From positions 1-53,382 of the forward strand of contig NZ_JAIQZN010000049.1 of assembly GCF_023333585.1 (NCBI RefSeq): a stretch of DNA of 53,382 nt. The letters are read 5' to 3'. A program made the position numbers and the translations under genes. Positions 40,645 through 49,032 of the stretch are shown here, in pieces. Below the pieces are notes generated by a model that saw only the letters and a program-made list of their open reading frames with translations, did not search any database and was not told the DNA's origin. How positions within the stretch are numbered: position 1 is the first letter of the stretch; each line of letters begins with the position of its first letter. Origin of the DNA: Argonema antarcticum A004/B2 (GTDB lineage Bacteria; Cyanobacteriota; Cyanobacteriia; Cyanobacteriales; Aerosakkonemataceae).

Positions 40645-42957
40645 ATGAAAGAAGTAATAAGAAAATTTTTTGCTCCCGGAAATTTTATCCCCTACGGACA
40701 CTGCGACCCGTGGCCCGAAGGGCTGGTTTGGCTCCACATCTTGTCGGATACCCTGATTGCATTGGCGTATTATTCAATTCCGCTCATGCTGCTGTGCTTC
40801 GTCTACAAACGACAAGATGTGCCGTTCAAATCGCTGTTCTGGCTGTTTGGGGCTTTTATGGTTGCCAGTGGCACAACCCATATATTGTCAGTTTGGATGA
40901 TTTGGCAGCCAAATTATTGGCTATCTGGTAGCTTTAAAGCATTTACTGCCATAGTTTCGCTGTATTTGGCGGCGTTAGTTTTTCCCTTAATTCCCAAAGT
41001 ATTAGCACTCCCAAGTCCGGCTGAACTGGAGGCGACAAACCAAAAACTGGAACGGGAAATCATGGAGCGCGAGCAGGCAGAAGCAGATCTTAAAGAGAGC
41101 GAGGCACTATTCCGGTCAATTTTTGAGGGAGCCAGCATCGGTATAGAAATCATAGATCTGACAGGACAAACTGTGGCAAGGAACTCGTCTCTACAGCAGA
41201 TGCTTGGATACAGCAAAAATCCAAAATTGCATCCTTCCAAGGATGAGGAGCCTGATGACGAATTGAAGATGAGGAAACGATCGCGTCACCAGATCGATAA
41301 TCGTTATTTGTTTTGGGAGCGCGATCGCTATCAGATGGAAAAGCGTTACCTTTGCAAAGATGGGCAGCTAATGTGGTGCCACGTCACTGGTTACTTAGTA
41401 CGCGATAACACTGGCTACCCACAATTCGGCATTCGCATGGTGGAAGATGTCACCGAACACAAGCAGGCTCTAAAGCAGTTACAGCATTACCAAAAACGCT
41501 TGGAAGATATGGTGGGAGAGCGTACCGCTTTCCTCGCCAAGGCGAACGAACAGCTGAGCTGGGAGGCTACTCACGATGCGCTTACCGGATTAATTAACCG
41601 CCGTGAATTTGAGCATCGCCTAGAATCAGCCTTAGCAGGTGCCAGAAATCACAATCAACAGCATACCTTGTGCTATCTCGACCTAGATAGATTCAAAATT
41701 GTTAACGATACTTGCGGTCACGCAGCTGGAGACGAGCTGCTGCGTCAAATCAGCGCTTTGTTGCATACTCACGTGCGTCATACGGATGTTCTAGGGCGAC
41801 TGGGCGGCGATGAATTTGCCCTGTTGCTTTACAATTGTTCTGTGAAGCAGGGACTTCAACTTGCCCATTTACTGCTTACAGCTATCCAGACATTTCGGTT
41901 TGTATGGCAGGACAAAACTTTCAGCCTTGGTGTCAGCATCGGAGTGGTGCCCTTCACTAGCCCCCTGACTTATGGCGATGCGCTGCTACAAAGTGTAGAA
42001 AAGGTGTTGTGCGCGGCAGATGCCGCTTGCTACCAAGCTAAAAACAGCGGACGGAATTGCGTACACCTCTACCAACCTGACGATGAGGAACTGGCCCAAC
42101 AGCGCGAGCAAAAGCAATGGATCGATCGAATTAATCAGGCAGTCAGCGAAACGGCTTTGGATCGAAATCAGAGTGATTTTTCTCATAAATCGGAACTTGC
42201 AGATAACAAGTTTTGCTTGTACTATCAACCGATTATTTCTCTTTCTTCTCATCAATTTGTTAGGGAATATTACGAGGTTTTGTTACGTTTGGTAGATGAG
42301 AAAGGTGAGGTAATTCCGCCAATGGCATTTCTCCCATCTGCTGAGCGCTATAACCTCATGCCAACCATTGACCGCTGGGTGATCGGTACTTTATTTGGAA
42401 TCCTGGCGCAGCAGAGTTGGGAAATGCAAAGTTGTAGTTTATATGCGATCAATCTTTCTATCGCTACTGTTAACGACGAGCGCTTTATTAATTTTCTCAA
42501 AGATCAGTTCTCGCTCCACAAAATCTTGCCTCAGTCGATCTGCTTTGAAATTAGTGAAAGCGTTGCGATCGCCAATCTGATTCAAACAACCAAACTTATC
42601 CTCTCTCTCAAGGCTTTAGGTTGTCGAATAGCCTTAGACGATTTCGGTAGCGGGATATCTTCTTTTGCTTATCTCAAGCAACTACCTTTGGATTATTTGA
42701 AAATTTCGGGAAATTTAATTGAGGATGTACTGGATGACACAATAACTAGCGAGATGGTGAAAGCGATTAATAAAATCAGTCATGTGATGAACATTCAGAC
42801 AATTGCCACATTTGTCAAGAACGACTCTATCCTGGAGAAGGTAACATCTATGGGAATAGATTATGCTCAGGGTTATGGTATTTCTGCTCCACATCCGGTA
42901 ATATTTAGACCAAGCCGGAGATACGAAGAAACTTTGCTCCAAAGGCGCTGTTCTTAG
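40645..42957 (+). CDS. Ethylene-receptor-like sensor with PAS, GGDEF and EAL domains
   Basis: This 770-aa membrane protein begins with a three-helix domain like that of plant ETR1: SDTLIALAYYSIPLMLLCFV (34-53) and FGAFMVASGTTHILSVW (68-84). ETR1 binds Cu(I) and ethylene through Cys65 and His69; here they align with Ser75 and His79. A PAS domain follows (about 143-275), then a GGDEF domain with intact GGDEF and an RxxD inhibitory site five residues before it (RHTDVLGRLGGDEF). Next is an EAL domain (about 520-765) with EVL in place of EAL, intact NLS, FEISES, DDFGSG and AQGY, but ATFVK in place of the usual AEGVE. It probably makes cyclic di-GMP. Hydrolysis is doubtful because two glutamates are lost. 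Confidence 0.92.
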   Translation: MKEVIRKFFAPGNFIPYGHCDPWPEGLVWLHILSDTLIALAYYSIPLMLLCFVYKRQDVPFKSLFWLFGAFMVASGTTHILSVWMIWQPNYWLSGSFKAFTAIVSLYLAALVFPLIPKVLALPSPAELEATNQKLEREIMEREQAEADLKESEALFRSIFEGASIGIEIIDLTGQTVARNSSLQQMLGYSKNPKLHPSKDEEPDDELKMRKRSRHQIDNRYLFWERDRYQMEKRYLCKDGQLMWCHVTGYLVRDNTGYPQFGIRMVEDVTEHKQALKQLQHYQKRLEDMVGERTAFLAKANEQLSWEATHDALTGLINRREFEHRLESALAGARNHNQQHTLCYLDLDRFKIVNDTCGHAAGDELLRQISALLHTHVRHTDVLGRLGGDEFALLLYNCSVKQGLQLAHLLLTAIQTFRFVWQDKTFSLGVSIGVVPFTSPLTYGDALLQSVEKVLCAADAACYQAKNSGRNCVHLYQPDDEELAQQREQKQWIDRINQAVSETALDRNQSDFSHKSELADNKFCLYYQPIISLSSHQFVREYYEVLLRLVDEKGEVIPPMAFLPSAERYNLMPTIDRWVIGTLFGILAQQSWEMQSCSLYAINLSIATVNDERFINFLKDQFSLHKILPQSICFEISESVAIANLIQTTKLILSLKALGCRIALDDFGSGISSFAYLKQLPLDYLKISGNLIEDVLDDTITSEMVKAINKISHVMNIQTIATFVKNDSILEKVTSMGIDYAQGYGISAPHPVIFRPSRRYEETLLQRRCS

Positions 42958-43071
42958 GATATATTAATCTATAGCCACAGTCACATCAGTTAGAACAGTA
43001 TTGAGCGCTCAAGGCCAGGACTGTGTTTTTACTCAGCACTCAGCACTAAAGCCGAAGCACTTTACTATAAT

Positions 43072-43941
43072 ATGGAAACAGATCCCCAGACCGGCAGGCT
43101 TTACTTGGTAGGAACTCCGATTGGCAATCTGGAAGATATGACGTTCCGCGCAGTGCGGATTTTGCAAACGGTCGATATCATTGCGGCAGAAGATACTCGC
43201 CATACAGGCAAGCTTTTGCAGCATTTTCAGATTTCCACGCCCCAGTTGAGCTATCACGAACACAATTCTTCCCAGCGGATTCCTGAGTTGGTGGATAAGT
43301 TGAGTCAAGGAAAGACTCTAGCACTCGTCAGCGATGCCGGGATGCCCCTAATTTCTGACCCCGGTTCTGAGTTAGTCCGAGCTTGTATTGAAGCTGGAAT
43401 ACCAGTAGTACCTGTTCCTGGCGCGAGTGCGGCAATTACGGCGTTAAGTGCGGCTGGGTTACCAACAAACCGTTTTGTGTTTGAAGGTTTCATACCATCA
43501 AAAGGGTCAGAACGCAAGGATCTTTTGGAAGCTTTACAAACAGAATCGCGGACATTAATTTTATATGAATCTCCCCATCGACTGCGGCAAACTCTACAAG
43601 ATTTAGCAGATTTTTTGGGTTGCGATCGGCAAATTGTACTGGCAAGGGAGTTAACTAAATTATACGAGGAGTTTTGGCGAGGCACGATCGAGGAGGCGAT
43701 CCTTCGTTATTCTCAAAGGGAACCTCAAGGAGAATTTACGATCGTCCTAGCTGGTGCCCAGTTAGAAAAGCCGCATCTATCTGAGGAAACACTGAAAGTT
43801 GAGTTACAGCAGTTAATGGGTCAGGGAATATCGCGATCGCAAGCTAGTCGCCAGCTGGCAAAAGCTACCTCTCTTCCCCGTCGTCAACTCTACCAACTGG
43901 CCCTTACTCTTCCCTCTCCAGAATTTTCAGACGAGCTTTAG
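43072..43941 (+). CDS. rsmI: 16S rRNA (cytidine(1402)-2'-O)-methyltransferase
   Basis: This 289-aa SAM-dependent methyltransferase of the tetrapyrrole-methylase fold modifies C1402 of 16S rRNA. It has the RsmI hallmarks: LYLVGTPIGNLEDMTFRAV, AAEDTRHTGKLL, LVSDAGMPLISDPG, VVPVPGASAAITALSAAGLP, FVFEGFIPSKGSER, and LILYESPHRL. Length and domain order are standard. It stands alone between repeat sequences, upstream of the ISL3 remnant. Confidence 0.97.
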   Translation: METDPQTGRLYLVGTPIGNLEDMTFRAVRILQTVDIIAAEDTRHTGKLLQHFQISTPQLSYHEHNSSQRIPELVDKLSQGKTLALVSDAGMPLISDPGSELVRACIEAGIPVVPVPGASAAITALSAAGLPTNRFVFEGFIPSKGSERKDLLEALQTESRTLILYESPHRLRQTLQDLADFLGCDRQIVLARELTKLYEEFWRGTIEEAILRYSQREPQGEFTIVLAGAQLEKPHLSEETLKVELQQLMGQGISRSQASRQLAKATSLPRRQLYQLALTLPSPEFSDEL

Positions 43942-43959
43942 TGTGTCTTTACGGAATAT

Positions 43960-44105
43960 GGTTCTTCCGTACTTGATGTGCTAAAATATTAAGATAAAGT
44001 GGCAATTTAGAGTAATTAAGAGCAATTATGAAAAGGGTAATGACCAAAATATTAAATTTGCCTGGGGTGATAGTAGAAGATAGCTTTGAATTTTTATGGA
44101 TGTAG
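43960..44105 (+). mobile_element. ISL3-type 5'-end remnant
   Basis: The end GGTTCTTCCGTACTTGATGT (43960-43979) and the following GCTAAAATATTA match the terminal repeat at 10046 closely. ATG 44028 starts a 25-codon frame, MKRVMTKILNLPGVIVEDS, which is the ISL3 transposase N-terminus also seen at 10486. The match ends there, followed by a stop at 44103-44105. No right end is visible. This is a truncated copy of the same element type, in the opposite orientation. Bases 44106-44299 hold no gene I can support. Confidence 0.85.
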
Positions 44106-44299
44106 GATATGCACAAATTATCTAGCTGCTTGTATAGCCAGTGGTTTCGATCGATAATATGCTTTTGAACTAGCTGCATGGTTGGGGCGTCAGTTTAACG
44201 CTGATTCTACTATAATTGCCTAGTTATGGCTAAAATTGGGTATAAAGTCAATGAAGTTTTACAATACTATGTATTGTTAATTGAGAGGAAATGACTTAG

Positions 44300-45733
44300 A
44301 TGAGTGCTAGCAGCAGCTCGAACAAGATTAAGTTTGGTACAGACGGATGGCGCGGTATTATCGCCGATGACTTCACTTTTGCCAATGTGTGCAAGGTGAC
44401 GCGGGCGATCGCCAGTTACTTGGAAACAGCATATTCTAAAGATAGACCAGTTCTGGTAGCTTATGACACCCGGTTTTTAGCTGACCAGTTTGCCAGTACT
44501 GCCGCCCAAATTCTGGTAGACGCCGGTTGGACAGTGAAAATAGTCGATCGCGATTGCCCGACTCCGGTAATTGCCTACAACGCCAAGCTTCTTAACTCGG
44601 CTGGGGCGCTCATGTTCACCGCTTCTCATAACCCAGCGCCCTACTGCGGCATTAAGTACATCCCCGATTATGCAGGCCCAGCCACACCGGAAATTACAGA
44701 CACGATTGTAGCAAATATTGAAGGAGCTACTGATACGCCGCCATCGGGAAACAATCTTGACAAGATTTCTACCTTCGATCCAAAGCCAGAATATCTGACA
44801 TTTATCTACACTCTCCTGGATGTAGAGCGGATTCGCAGTGCCAAGCTAAAAGTTAAGTACGATGCACTTTATTCTACCTCTCGCGGCTATCTGGATACGG
44901 TTTTGCAGCACTGCGGTTGTGAGTTAGAGTCGTTCCACACCTACCGCGATGTGTTGTTTGGCGGCGGAATGCCAGAACCGAAGGGCGAGCAGTTGGTAGA
45001 ATTGGTGGAAGCGGTAAAGAAAGATGGTGCGGATTTGGGTTTGGCGACGGATGGAGATAGCGATCGCTTCGGTATAGTTGATGAGCAGGGAAATGTCCTC
45101 ACTCCCAACACCGTATTGCTGTTGCTGGCGCGTCACCTAGTCAAAAACAAAGGCAAAACCGGCGCAATCGTCCGCACTGTCGCTACCACGCATTTGCTGG
45201 ATAATTTCGCTGCTAAGTACGGTTTGGAACTTTACGAGACAGCAGTAGGCTTTAAGTACATCGGCGAGAAAATGCGCCAGACGCAGGTGCTAATCGGTGG
45301 TGAAGAATCCGGTGGATTGAGCATTATCGGTCATATTCCCGAAAAAGACGGCGTTTTAGCAGATATGCTGGTGGCAGAAGCGATCGCTTACGAAGGTAAG
45401 CCGCTGAGTCAGCTTGTTGAAGAAGCGATCGCCGAAGCTGGTGGCCCACTTTACAACGAACGCCTAGATTTGCACCTAGATGATGCACACAAAGCCGCTG
45501 CGATCGATTCTTTCACAAAGAATCCACCGACAGAAGTGGCAACAGTTAAAGTGAAGGAAATTGGTCGCAAAGACGGCATCAAACTGTATTTGTCAGAGGG
45601 AAGCTGGGTATTGCTGCGTCCTTCGGGAACTGAACCCCTGATGCGCGTTTACATAGAAACCAACACGCCAGAAAAACTAACCCAAATCGCTGAATACATG
45701 AAACAAACCATCAGCAAGCTGGAACCTAAGTAG
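44300..45733 (+). CDS. Phosphoglucomutase/phosphomannomutase family protein
   Basis: This 477-aa alpha-D-phosphohexomutase has the standard four motifs: FGTDGWRGIIADDF, the phosphoserine loop MFTASHNPAPYCGIKY, the metal loop ATDGDSDRFGIVDEQG, and GGEESGGLSIIGH. The C-terminal phosphate-binding loop RPSGTEPLMRVYIE is present. It interconverts hexose 1- and 6-phosphates. Glucose-1-phosphate is the precursor of the CDP-sugar cassette, but the enzyme class serves many pathways and its exact specificity is not shown. A good GAGAGGAAATG site precedes the start. Confidence 0.94.
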   Translation: MSASSSSNKIKFGTDGWRGIIADDFTFANVCKVTRAIASYLETAYSKDRPVLVAYDTRFLADQFASTAAQILVDAGWTVKIVDRDCPTPVIAYNAKLLNSAGALMFTASHNPAPYCGIKYIPDYAGPATPEITDTIVANIEGATDTPPSGNNLDKISTFDPKPEYLTFIYTLLDVERIRSAKLKVKYDALYSTSRGYLDTVLQHCGCELESFHTYRDVLFGGGMPEPKGEQLVELVEAVKKDGADLGLATDGDSDRFGIVDEQGNVLTPNTVLLLLARHLVKNKGKTGAIVRTVATTHLLDNFAAKYGLELYETAVGFKYIGEKMRQTQVLIGGEESGGLSIIGHIPEKDGVLADMLVAEAIAYEGKPLSQLVEEAIAEAGGPLYNERLDLHLDDAHKAAAIDSFTKNPPTEVATVKVKEIGRKDGIKLYLSEGSWVLLRPSGTEPLMRVYIETNTPEKLTQIAEYMKQTISKLEPK

Positions 45734-45749
45734 AATTTCAGATTGAAGA

Positions 45750-45789
45750 ATTGCAGATTTCAAATTTAAGTAAATCTGCAATCTTTTTT
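45750..45789 (+). terminator. Intrinsic terminator of the phosphohexomutase gene
   Basis: ATTGCAGATTT (45750-45760) pairs perfectly with AAATCTGCAAT (45772-45782), an 11-bp stem, and CTTTTTT follows. It lies 17 bases after the stop codon. Confidence 0.85.
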
Positions 45790-45851
45790 CTGTCAGATTT
45801 GTTGTGGCATCGTAGAGATATCCTGTCTTTTGATAGCTATTGTCCGAATCC

Positions 45852-46226
45852 ATGAAAACCATCGCCTACCTCCTCGCTTCCCTAATTCTAGCCATCTGGG
45901 TATTAGCGATCGCAATCTTTTCTGTCCAAAACGCTACCCTGGTATCGTTGAAGTTTCTCGGATTCGAGTCAATTCAGCTACCAGTGGGTGTGGTGCTGGC
46001 GTTTTGTGCTGGTGCTGGGGTGGTGGGAGGTGCGATCGCTTTTCCCCTATTGAGCGGTTCTGCGCGGCTTCAAGGGGATAAAAATCGATCGGACGATGAT
46101 TTTGAAGACGACGACTTCGAGGAAGATAACCAACCTGTCTCTAACCAACCTACTCCTAACCAAACTACTCCTAACCAAGTTAGCTCTGATGATGATTGGC
46201 TAGAAAGCGGCTCAAAAGATTGGTAA
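45852..46226 (+). CDS. LapA/DUF1049-domain membrane protein
   Basis: This 124-aa protein has two hydrophobic segments (about 3-25 and 43-65) around the LapA/DUF1049 motif FSVQNATLVSLKFLGF, then an acidic tail (DDDFEDDDFEEDN). The tail contains tandem NQPTPNQTTPNQ-type repeats that arise from a repeated CCTAACCAA DNA motif. I start at ATG 45852; a TTG four codons earlier is less likely. LapA-domain proteins are small inner-membrane proteins of uncertain function (in E. coli LapA works with LapB in lipopolysaccharide assembly control). The acidic tail is an addition. Confidence 0.85.
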   Translation: MKTIAYLLASLILAIWVLAIAIFSVQNATLVSLKFLGFESIQLPVGVVLAFCAGAGVVGGAIAFPLLSGSARLQGDKNRSDDDFEDDDFEEDNQPVSNQPTPNQTTPNQVSSDDDWLESGSKDW

Positions 46227-46254
46227 ACTGACATCTTGCACCACCTCAACAAAC

Positions 46255-46824
46255 TCATTTAGTGCGACGATACTCCCAAGCAGGCACAAAATTCGCATCT
46301 CCCCAGATACCGCGTCTACTCTTCTTAGCCTCAGCTTCAGCTTCTTGGACAACAGATGCGCTGGGACAATTTTTCAGGTAAGGTTGGTAAACCATCGCCA
46401 GTCCTTCGCGGATTAAGACTTGTTGGATAAAAGTGCCATCAGGCAAGCGCACTTCACCAATTTTACGCCCATACCGATCGGTATCGGTTATGGTTAGAGA
46501 AATGCGATCGCCTCCCTTCTTCACCAACTGCCGCACTCGACTTTGCGCTTTTACACCCCAGTTGAATTGGTTTTTGTCCAGCAACTTTCTGCTTTGCTTT
46601 TCCTTCTGGGAATGCGGAATTTCCGGCGCATCCGCACAAGCGAAGCGCACCGTAAAGCTAGTTCCCTTGGAGTCTGTTACTGCGATCGTATCTCCATCGC
46701 TGACTCGCTTGACTGAGTAGGTAGTTTGTGCATAACGGTTTGGACATCCCGTTAAGCTAACGATCAGGAAGCCAACGCCGAGACATTTTAGAGAGTTCTT
46801 GATTAGTTTGCGAGTGCAGGACAT
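46255..46824 (-). CDS. Thermonuclease-family lipoprotein
   Basis: This 189-aa protein has a lipoprotein signal peptide (FLIVSLTGC, lipobox LTGC with the cysteine at residue 27) and a staphylococcal-nuclease-like domain: VKRVSDGDTIAVTD, FTVRFACADAPE and TDRYGRKIGEVRLPDG hold the calcium aspartates and catalytic arginines, and REGLAMVYQPYLKNC follows. It is predicted to be a membrane-anchored, extracytoplasmic DNase/RNase. A conserved-looking KKSRRGIWGD near the end is typical of the family. It is convergent with the LapA-like gene. Confidence 0.9.
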   Translation of the reverse strand: MSCTRKLIKNSLKCLGVGFLIVSLTGCPNRYAQTTYSVKRVSDGDTIAVTDSKGTSFTVRFACADAPEIPHSQKEKQSRKLLDKNQFNWGVKAQSRVRQLVKKGGDRISLTITDTDRYGRKIGEVRLPDGTFIQQVLIREGLAMVYQPYLKNCPSASVVQEAEAEAKKSRRGIWGDANFVPAWEYRRTK

Positions 46825-46868
46825 TAGATTTTATATTTTAGATTAAATGTAGCAGCCGTGGAAAGCAG

Positions 46869-47744
46869 ATGAAAAAACTTTTAGTTACAGGATCTAGCGG
46901 TTTCTTAGGATGGAACCTTTGCCAACTAGCCATACAACAATGGGAAGTTTATGGAACCTACTTTTCCAAAGCCGTCGATATTCCAGGCGTAAACCTTGCC
47001 AAAGTTGACTTGAGGGATTTTCAAGAGATCGATCGCCTATTTAAGGAAATTCAGCCAACAGCAGTTATCCATACCGCCGCTCAATCCAATCCTAATTTTT
47101 GCCAAACCCATCCAGAAGAATCATATTTAATCAATGTAACAGCTTCTTTGAATATAGCAAAATTGTGTGCAGATTATTCTATACCTTGCGTCTTCACTTC
47201 CACCGACCTAGTTTTTAATGGCTTAAAGCCTCCTTATCGAGAAACAGACTCTGTTTGTCCTATAAACTATTACGGCGAACAAAAAGTCATAGCTGAACAA
47301 GGTATGCTGGAACGCTATCCCAAAACGGCTATTTGCCGAATGCCGTTAATGTTTGGCATTGCGCCGCCTGGTGCTACCAGTTTCATTCAACCGTTTATTA
47401 AGATTTTAAAAGAAAGAAAAGAGCTAAGTTTATTTACAGACGAGTTTAGAACACCTGTCAGCGGCCAAACTGCTGCTAGCGGACTATTATTAGCGTTGGA
47501 AAAAGTTGAGGGAATAATTCATCTAGGTGGAAAAGAGCGCGTATCGCGCTATGAGTTTGGTCGCTTGATGGCAGAAGTACTGGAACTTCCCCAAGAAAAA
47601 TTGAAAGGCTGTTTGCAAAAAGATGTGCCAATGGCTGCACCCAGACCTAGCGATGTTTCTTTAGATAGTTCTAAAGCTTTTGCTTTAGGGTATCAGCCTT
47701 TGTCTTTGCGGGAAGAGTTGAAAAAGTTACGGGGTAAGGTTTAA
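46869..47744 (+). CDS. RmlD-like NAD(P)-dependent sugar reductase/epimerase
   Basis: This 291-aa SDR protein has a Rossmann motif (LLVTGSSGFLGWNLCQLA), HTAAQSNPNFCQTHPEES, FTSTDLVFNGLKPPY and YYGEQKVIAEQ (Y-x3-K catalytic pair: YGEQK). It resembles dTDP-4-dehydrorhamnose reductase (RmlD) and related epimerases. It could serve nucleotide-sugar synthesis, but no rml genes lie beside it. A start 45 bases after the divergent nuclease gene suggests closely spaced promoters. Confidence 0.87.
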   Translation: MKKLLVTGSSGFLGWNLCQLAIQQWEVYGTYFSKAVDIPGVNLAKVDLRDFQEIDRLFKEIQPTAVIHTAAQSNPNFCQTHPEESYLINVTASLNIAKLCADYSIPCVFTSTDLVFNGLKPPYRETDSVCPINYYGEQKVIAEQGMLERYPKTAICRMPLMFGIAPPGATSFIQPFIKILKERKELSLFTDEFRTPVSGQTAASGLLLALEKVEGIIHLGGKERVSRYEFGRLMAEVLELPQEKLKGCLQKDVPMAAPRPSDVSLDSSKAFALGYQPLSLREELKKLRGKV

Positions 47745-47859
47745 ATTTCAGCGTACAAAACCTTTTCGATCTAACGGAGTTTTCAGTTTTGGATGGAGAA
47801 GACTGGGATATTGAAAATGGCTAATACTAAACGAAGCATTCGTGTAACTTTGACCATTT

Positions 47860-48246
47860 TTATGCCCCTGTTTCTGTCGTGATAATAGCCAGCACTTTTT
47901 CAACATTCATTGATTCATTGGGTAATACATTTTCCTCTTCACCATCATGAAGATGGTAAGGATATGTTGCTATTTCTGGATGGTGTGGTGCGTTATCCCA
48001 ACGTTTACGCAGTTGACCATCATATCTCTGCCAATGAAAGCGATATTTTGTAATCTGTACCCCTGCTTGTGTGACAAGGAAAAACTCGAACAATTCCAAA
48101 AGACTACCGTCTTTCAAAGTAAGGCGGTAGCGTAACAATCCGCGATCGCCTTGTGCTTCTTCGCGAACTATTGTCCAGTCTAAAACTTGTGGACTTAAAA
48201 CAATTAGCGCTTTAACGTGAGTCAGATAATCACTTGCGTTTGTCAC
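47860..48246 (-). CDS. TumE-type (DUF6516) toxin-like protein
   Basis: This 128-aa protein resembles the DUF6516/TumE family of toxin-antitoxin toxins: YLTHVKALIVLSPQVLDWTI, LLRYRLTLKDGSLLELFEFF, KYRFHWQRYDGQLRKRWDNA and PHHPEIATYPYHLHDGEEEN. I start at GTG 48246, which overlaps the stop of the gene before it as GTGA; the longer frame overlaps the previous gene by 48 bases. Tight coupling of a small partner gene with such a protein is typical of toxin-antitoxin pairs. The activity is not proven. Confidence 0.75.
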   Translation of the reverse strand: MTNASDYLTHVKALIVLSPQVLDWTIVREEAQGDRGLLRYRLTLKDGSLLELFEFFLVTQAGVQITKYRFHWQRYDGQLRKRWDNAPHHPEIATYPYHLHDGEEENVLPNESMNVEKVLAIITTETGA

Positions 48247-48542
48247 ACAGCTAACTCCAAGTGATGTATTTTTTCTAGAATGTTTTGGCAAAGTTCATAT
48301 AAACCAGACCATTCAAAAAAATCAATGTCATCACCTAATTCTCCCGCCTCAAAACGTTGATAAAACACGGCTGAATCCATCCTATACCGCTGCTCAAATT
48401 CGCGTAAAGATCGATTGTATCTTTCCAACCGTTCCCGATGTTGATTGAGAGCGATTTCCAATAGTTTTCCTACAATTCGATCTAGTTCTGCTTGGTCAGA
48501 ATAAGTGTCTTTGAGAAGTTCTAGTTTACGCAATGTATCCAT
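48243..48542 (-). CDS. Small partner of the TumE-like protein (possible antitoxin)
   Basis: This 99-aa helical protein has a dense charged middle (ALNQHRERLERYNRSLREFE) and an acidic C-terminal region (GELGDDIDFFEWSGLYELCQ). The composition fits an antitoxin that wraps around its toxin, and its stop overlaps the toxin start. The antitoxin role is inferred from position; the family is one I know only as a frequent partner of DUF6516 genes. Confidence 0.65.
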   Translation of the reverse strand: MDTLRKLELLKDTYSDQAELDRIVGKLLEIALNQHRERLERYNRSLREFEQRYRMDSAVFYQRFEAGELGDDIDFFEWSGLYELCQNILEKIHHLELAV

Positions 48543-48595
48543 GATTAAAGTTTTTGTGGTTTTCGTATATGGTAAATGATATAAGATGATCGCGC

Positions 48596-48958
48596 CTAAC
48601 TAGCTTTTTGTTCAACCAGTCGCTGCTTTGCCATCCAGACTTTGGTTCCAAATATCCCAACCATCAAATAAGGAATACTCAAATCCACATCTAGCGTTTC
48701 CCAGTGCAAACCTTCACCAGAAGGAGTTACTTCTACTTCCGCTAAATCATTCGCAGATGCTTCCCCTAAACCTTGCACTAATTGGGGAGGAAATAGGAAA
48801 CTGGCTCCATTTCGCAGTTCGATGACGATGCGATCGCAATTAGCATCATAGTATGCAGATTTAGCACGCGGTTCAGCAACATCTGCAATTACCGCAGCTA
48901 CTCTTGCTTTGGCAATCTCTTCTTTTAAACTTTCTTCACTCAGTTGTTGGTTCTCCAT
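48596..48958 (-). CDS. DUF2442 family protein
   Basis: This 120-aa protein has the DUF2442 pattern: YYDANCDRIVIELRNGASFL, FPPQLVQGLGEASANDLAEV, GEGLHWETLDVDLSIPYLMV, followed by GIFG. I start at ATG 48958 (MENQQLSEES); an earlier ATG in the same frame would include sequence that reads as a decayed DUF4160 gene in another frame. DUF2442 proteins often sit beside DUF4160 proteins as toxin-antitoxin-like pairs. Here the partner survives only as a fragment. Confidence 0.85.
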   Translation of the reverse strand: MENQQLSEESLKEEIAKARVAAVIADVAEPRAKSAYYDANCDRIVIELRNGASFLFPPQLVQGLGEASANDLAEVEVTPSGEGLHWETLDVDLSIPYLMVGIFGTKVWMAKQRLVEQKAS

Positions 48959-49017
48959 AAATGATCGTTGGTGTAGATGCGGACACTGAAACCATCTTTT
49001 TTTAGTCCGGTCGGCAT
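48959..49017 (-). pseudogene. DUF4160 N-terminal remnant
   Basis: From ATG 49017 the minus strand reads MPTGLKKDGFSVRIYTNDH. Family knowledge: DUF4160 proteins begin MPTVL-x2-DGF-x-(V/F)-x(2)Y-(S/T)-NDH-x-P-x-H-V-H. The next conserved part (PPHVHV) is missing; the frame instead runs into the start of the DUF2442 gene and stops. About 19 codons survive. Confidence 0.68.
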
Positions 49018-49032
49018 AGTTAAATAATTTTT

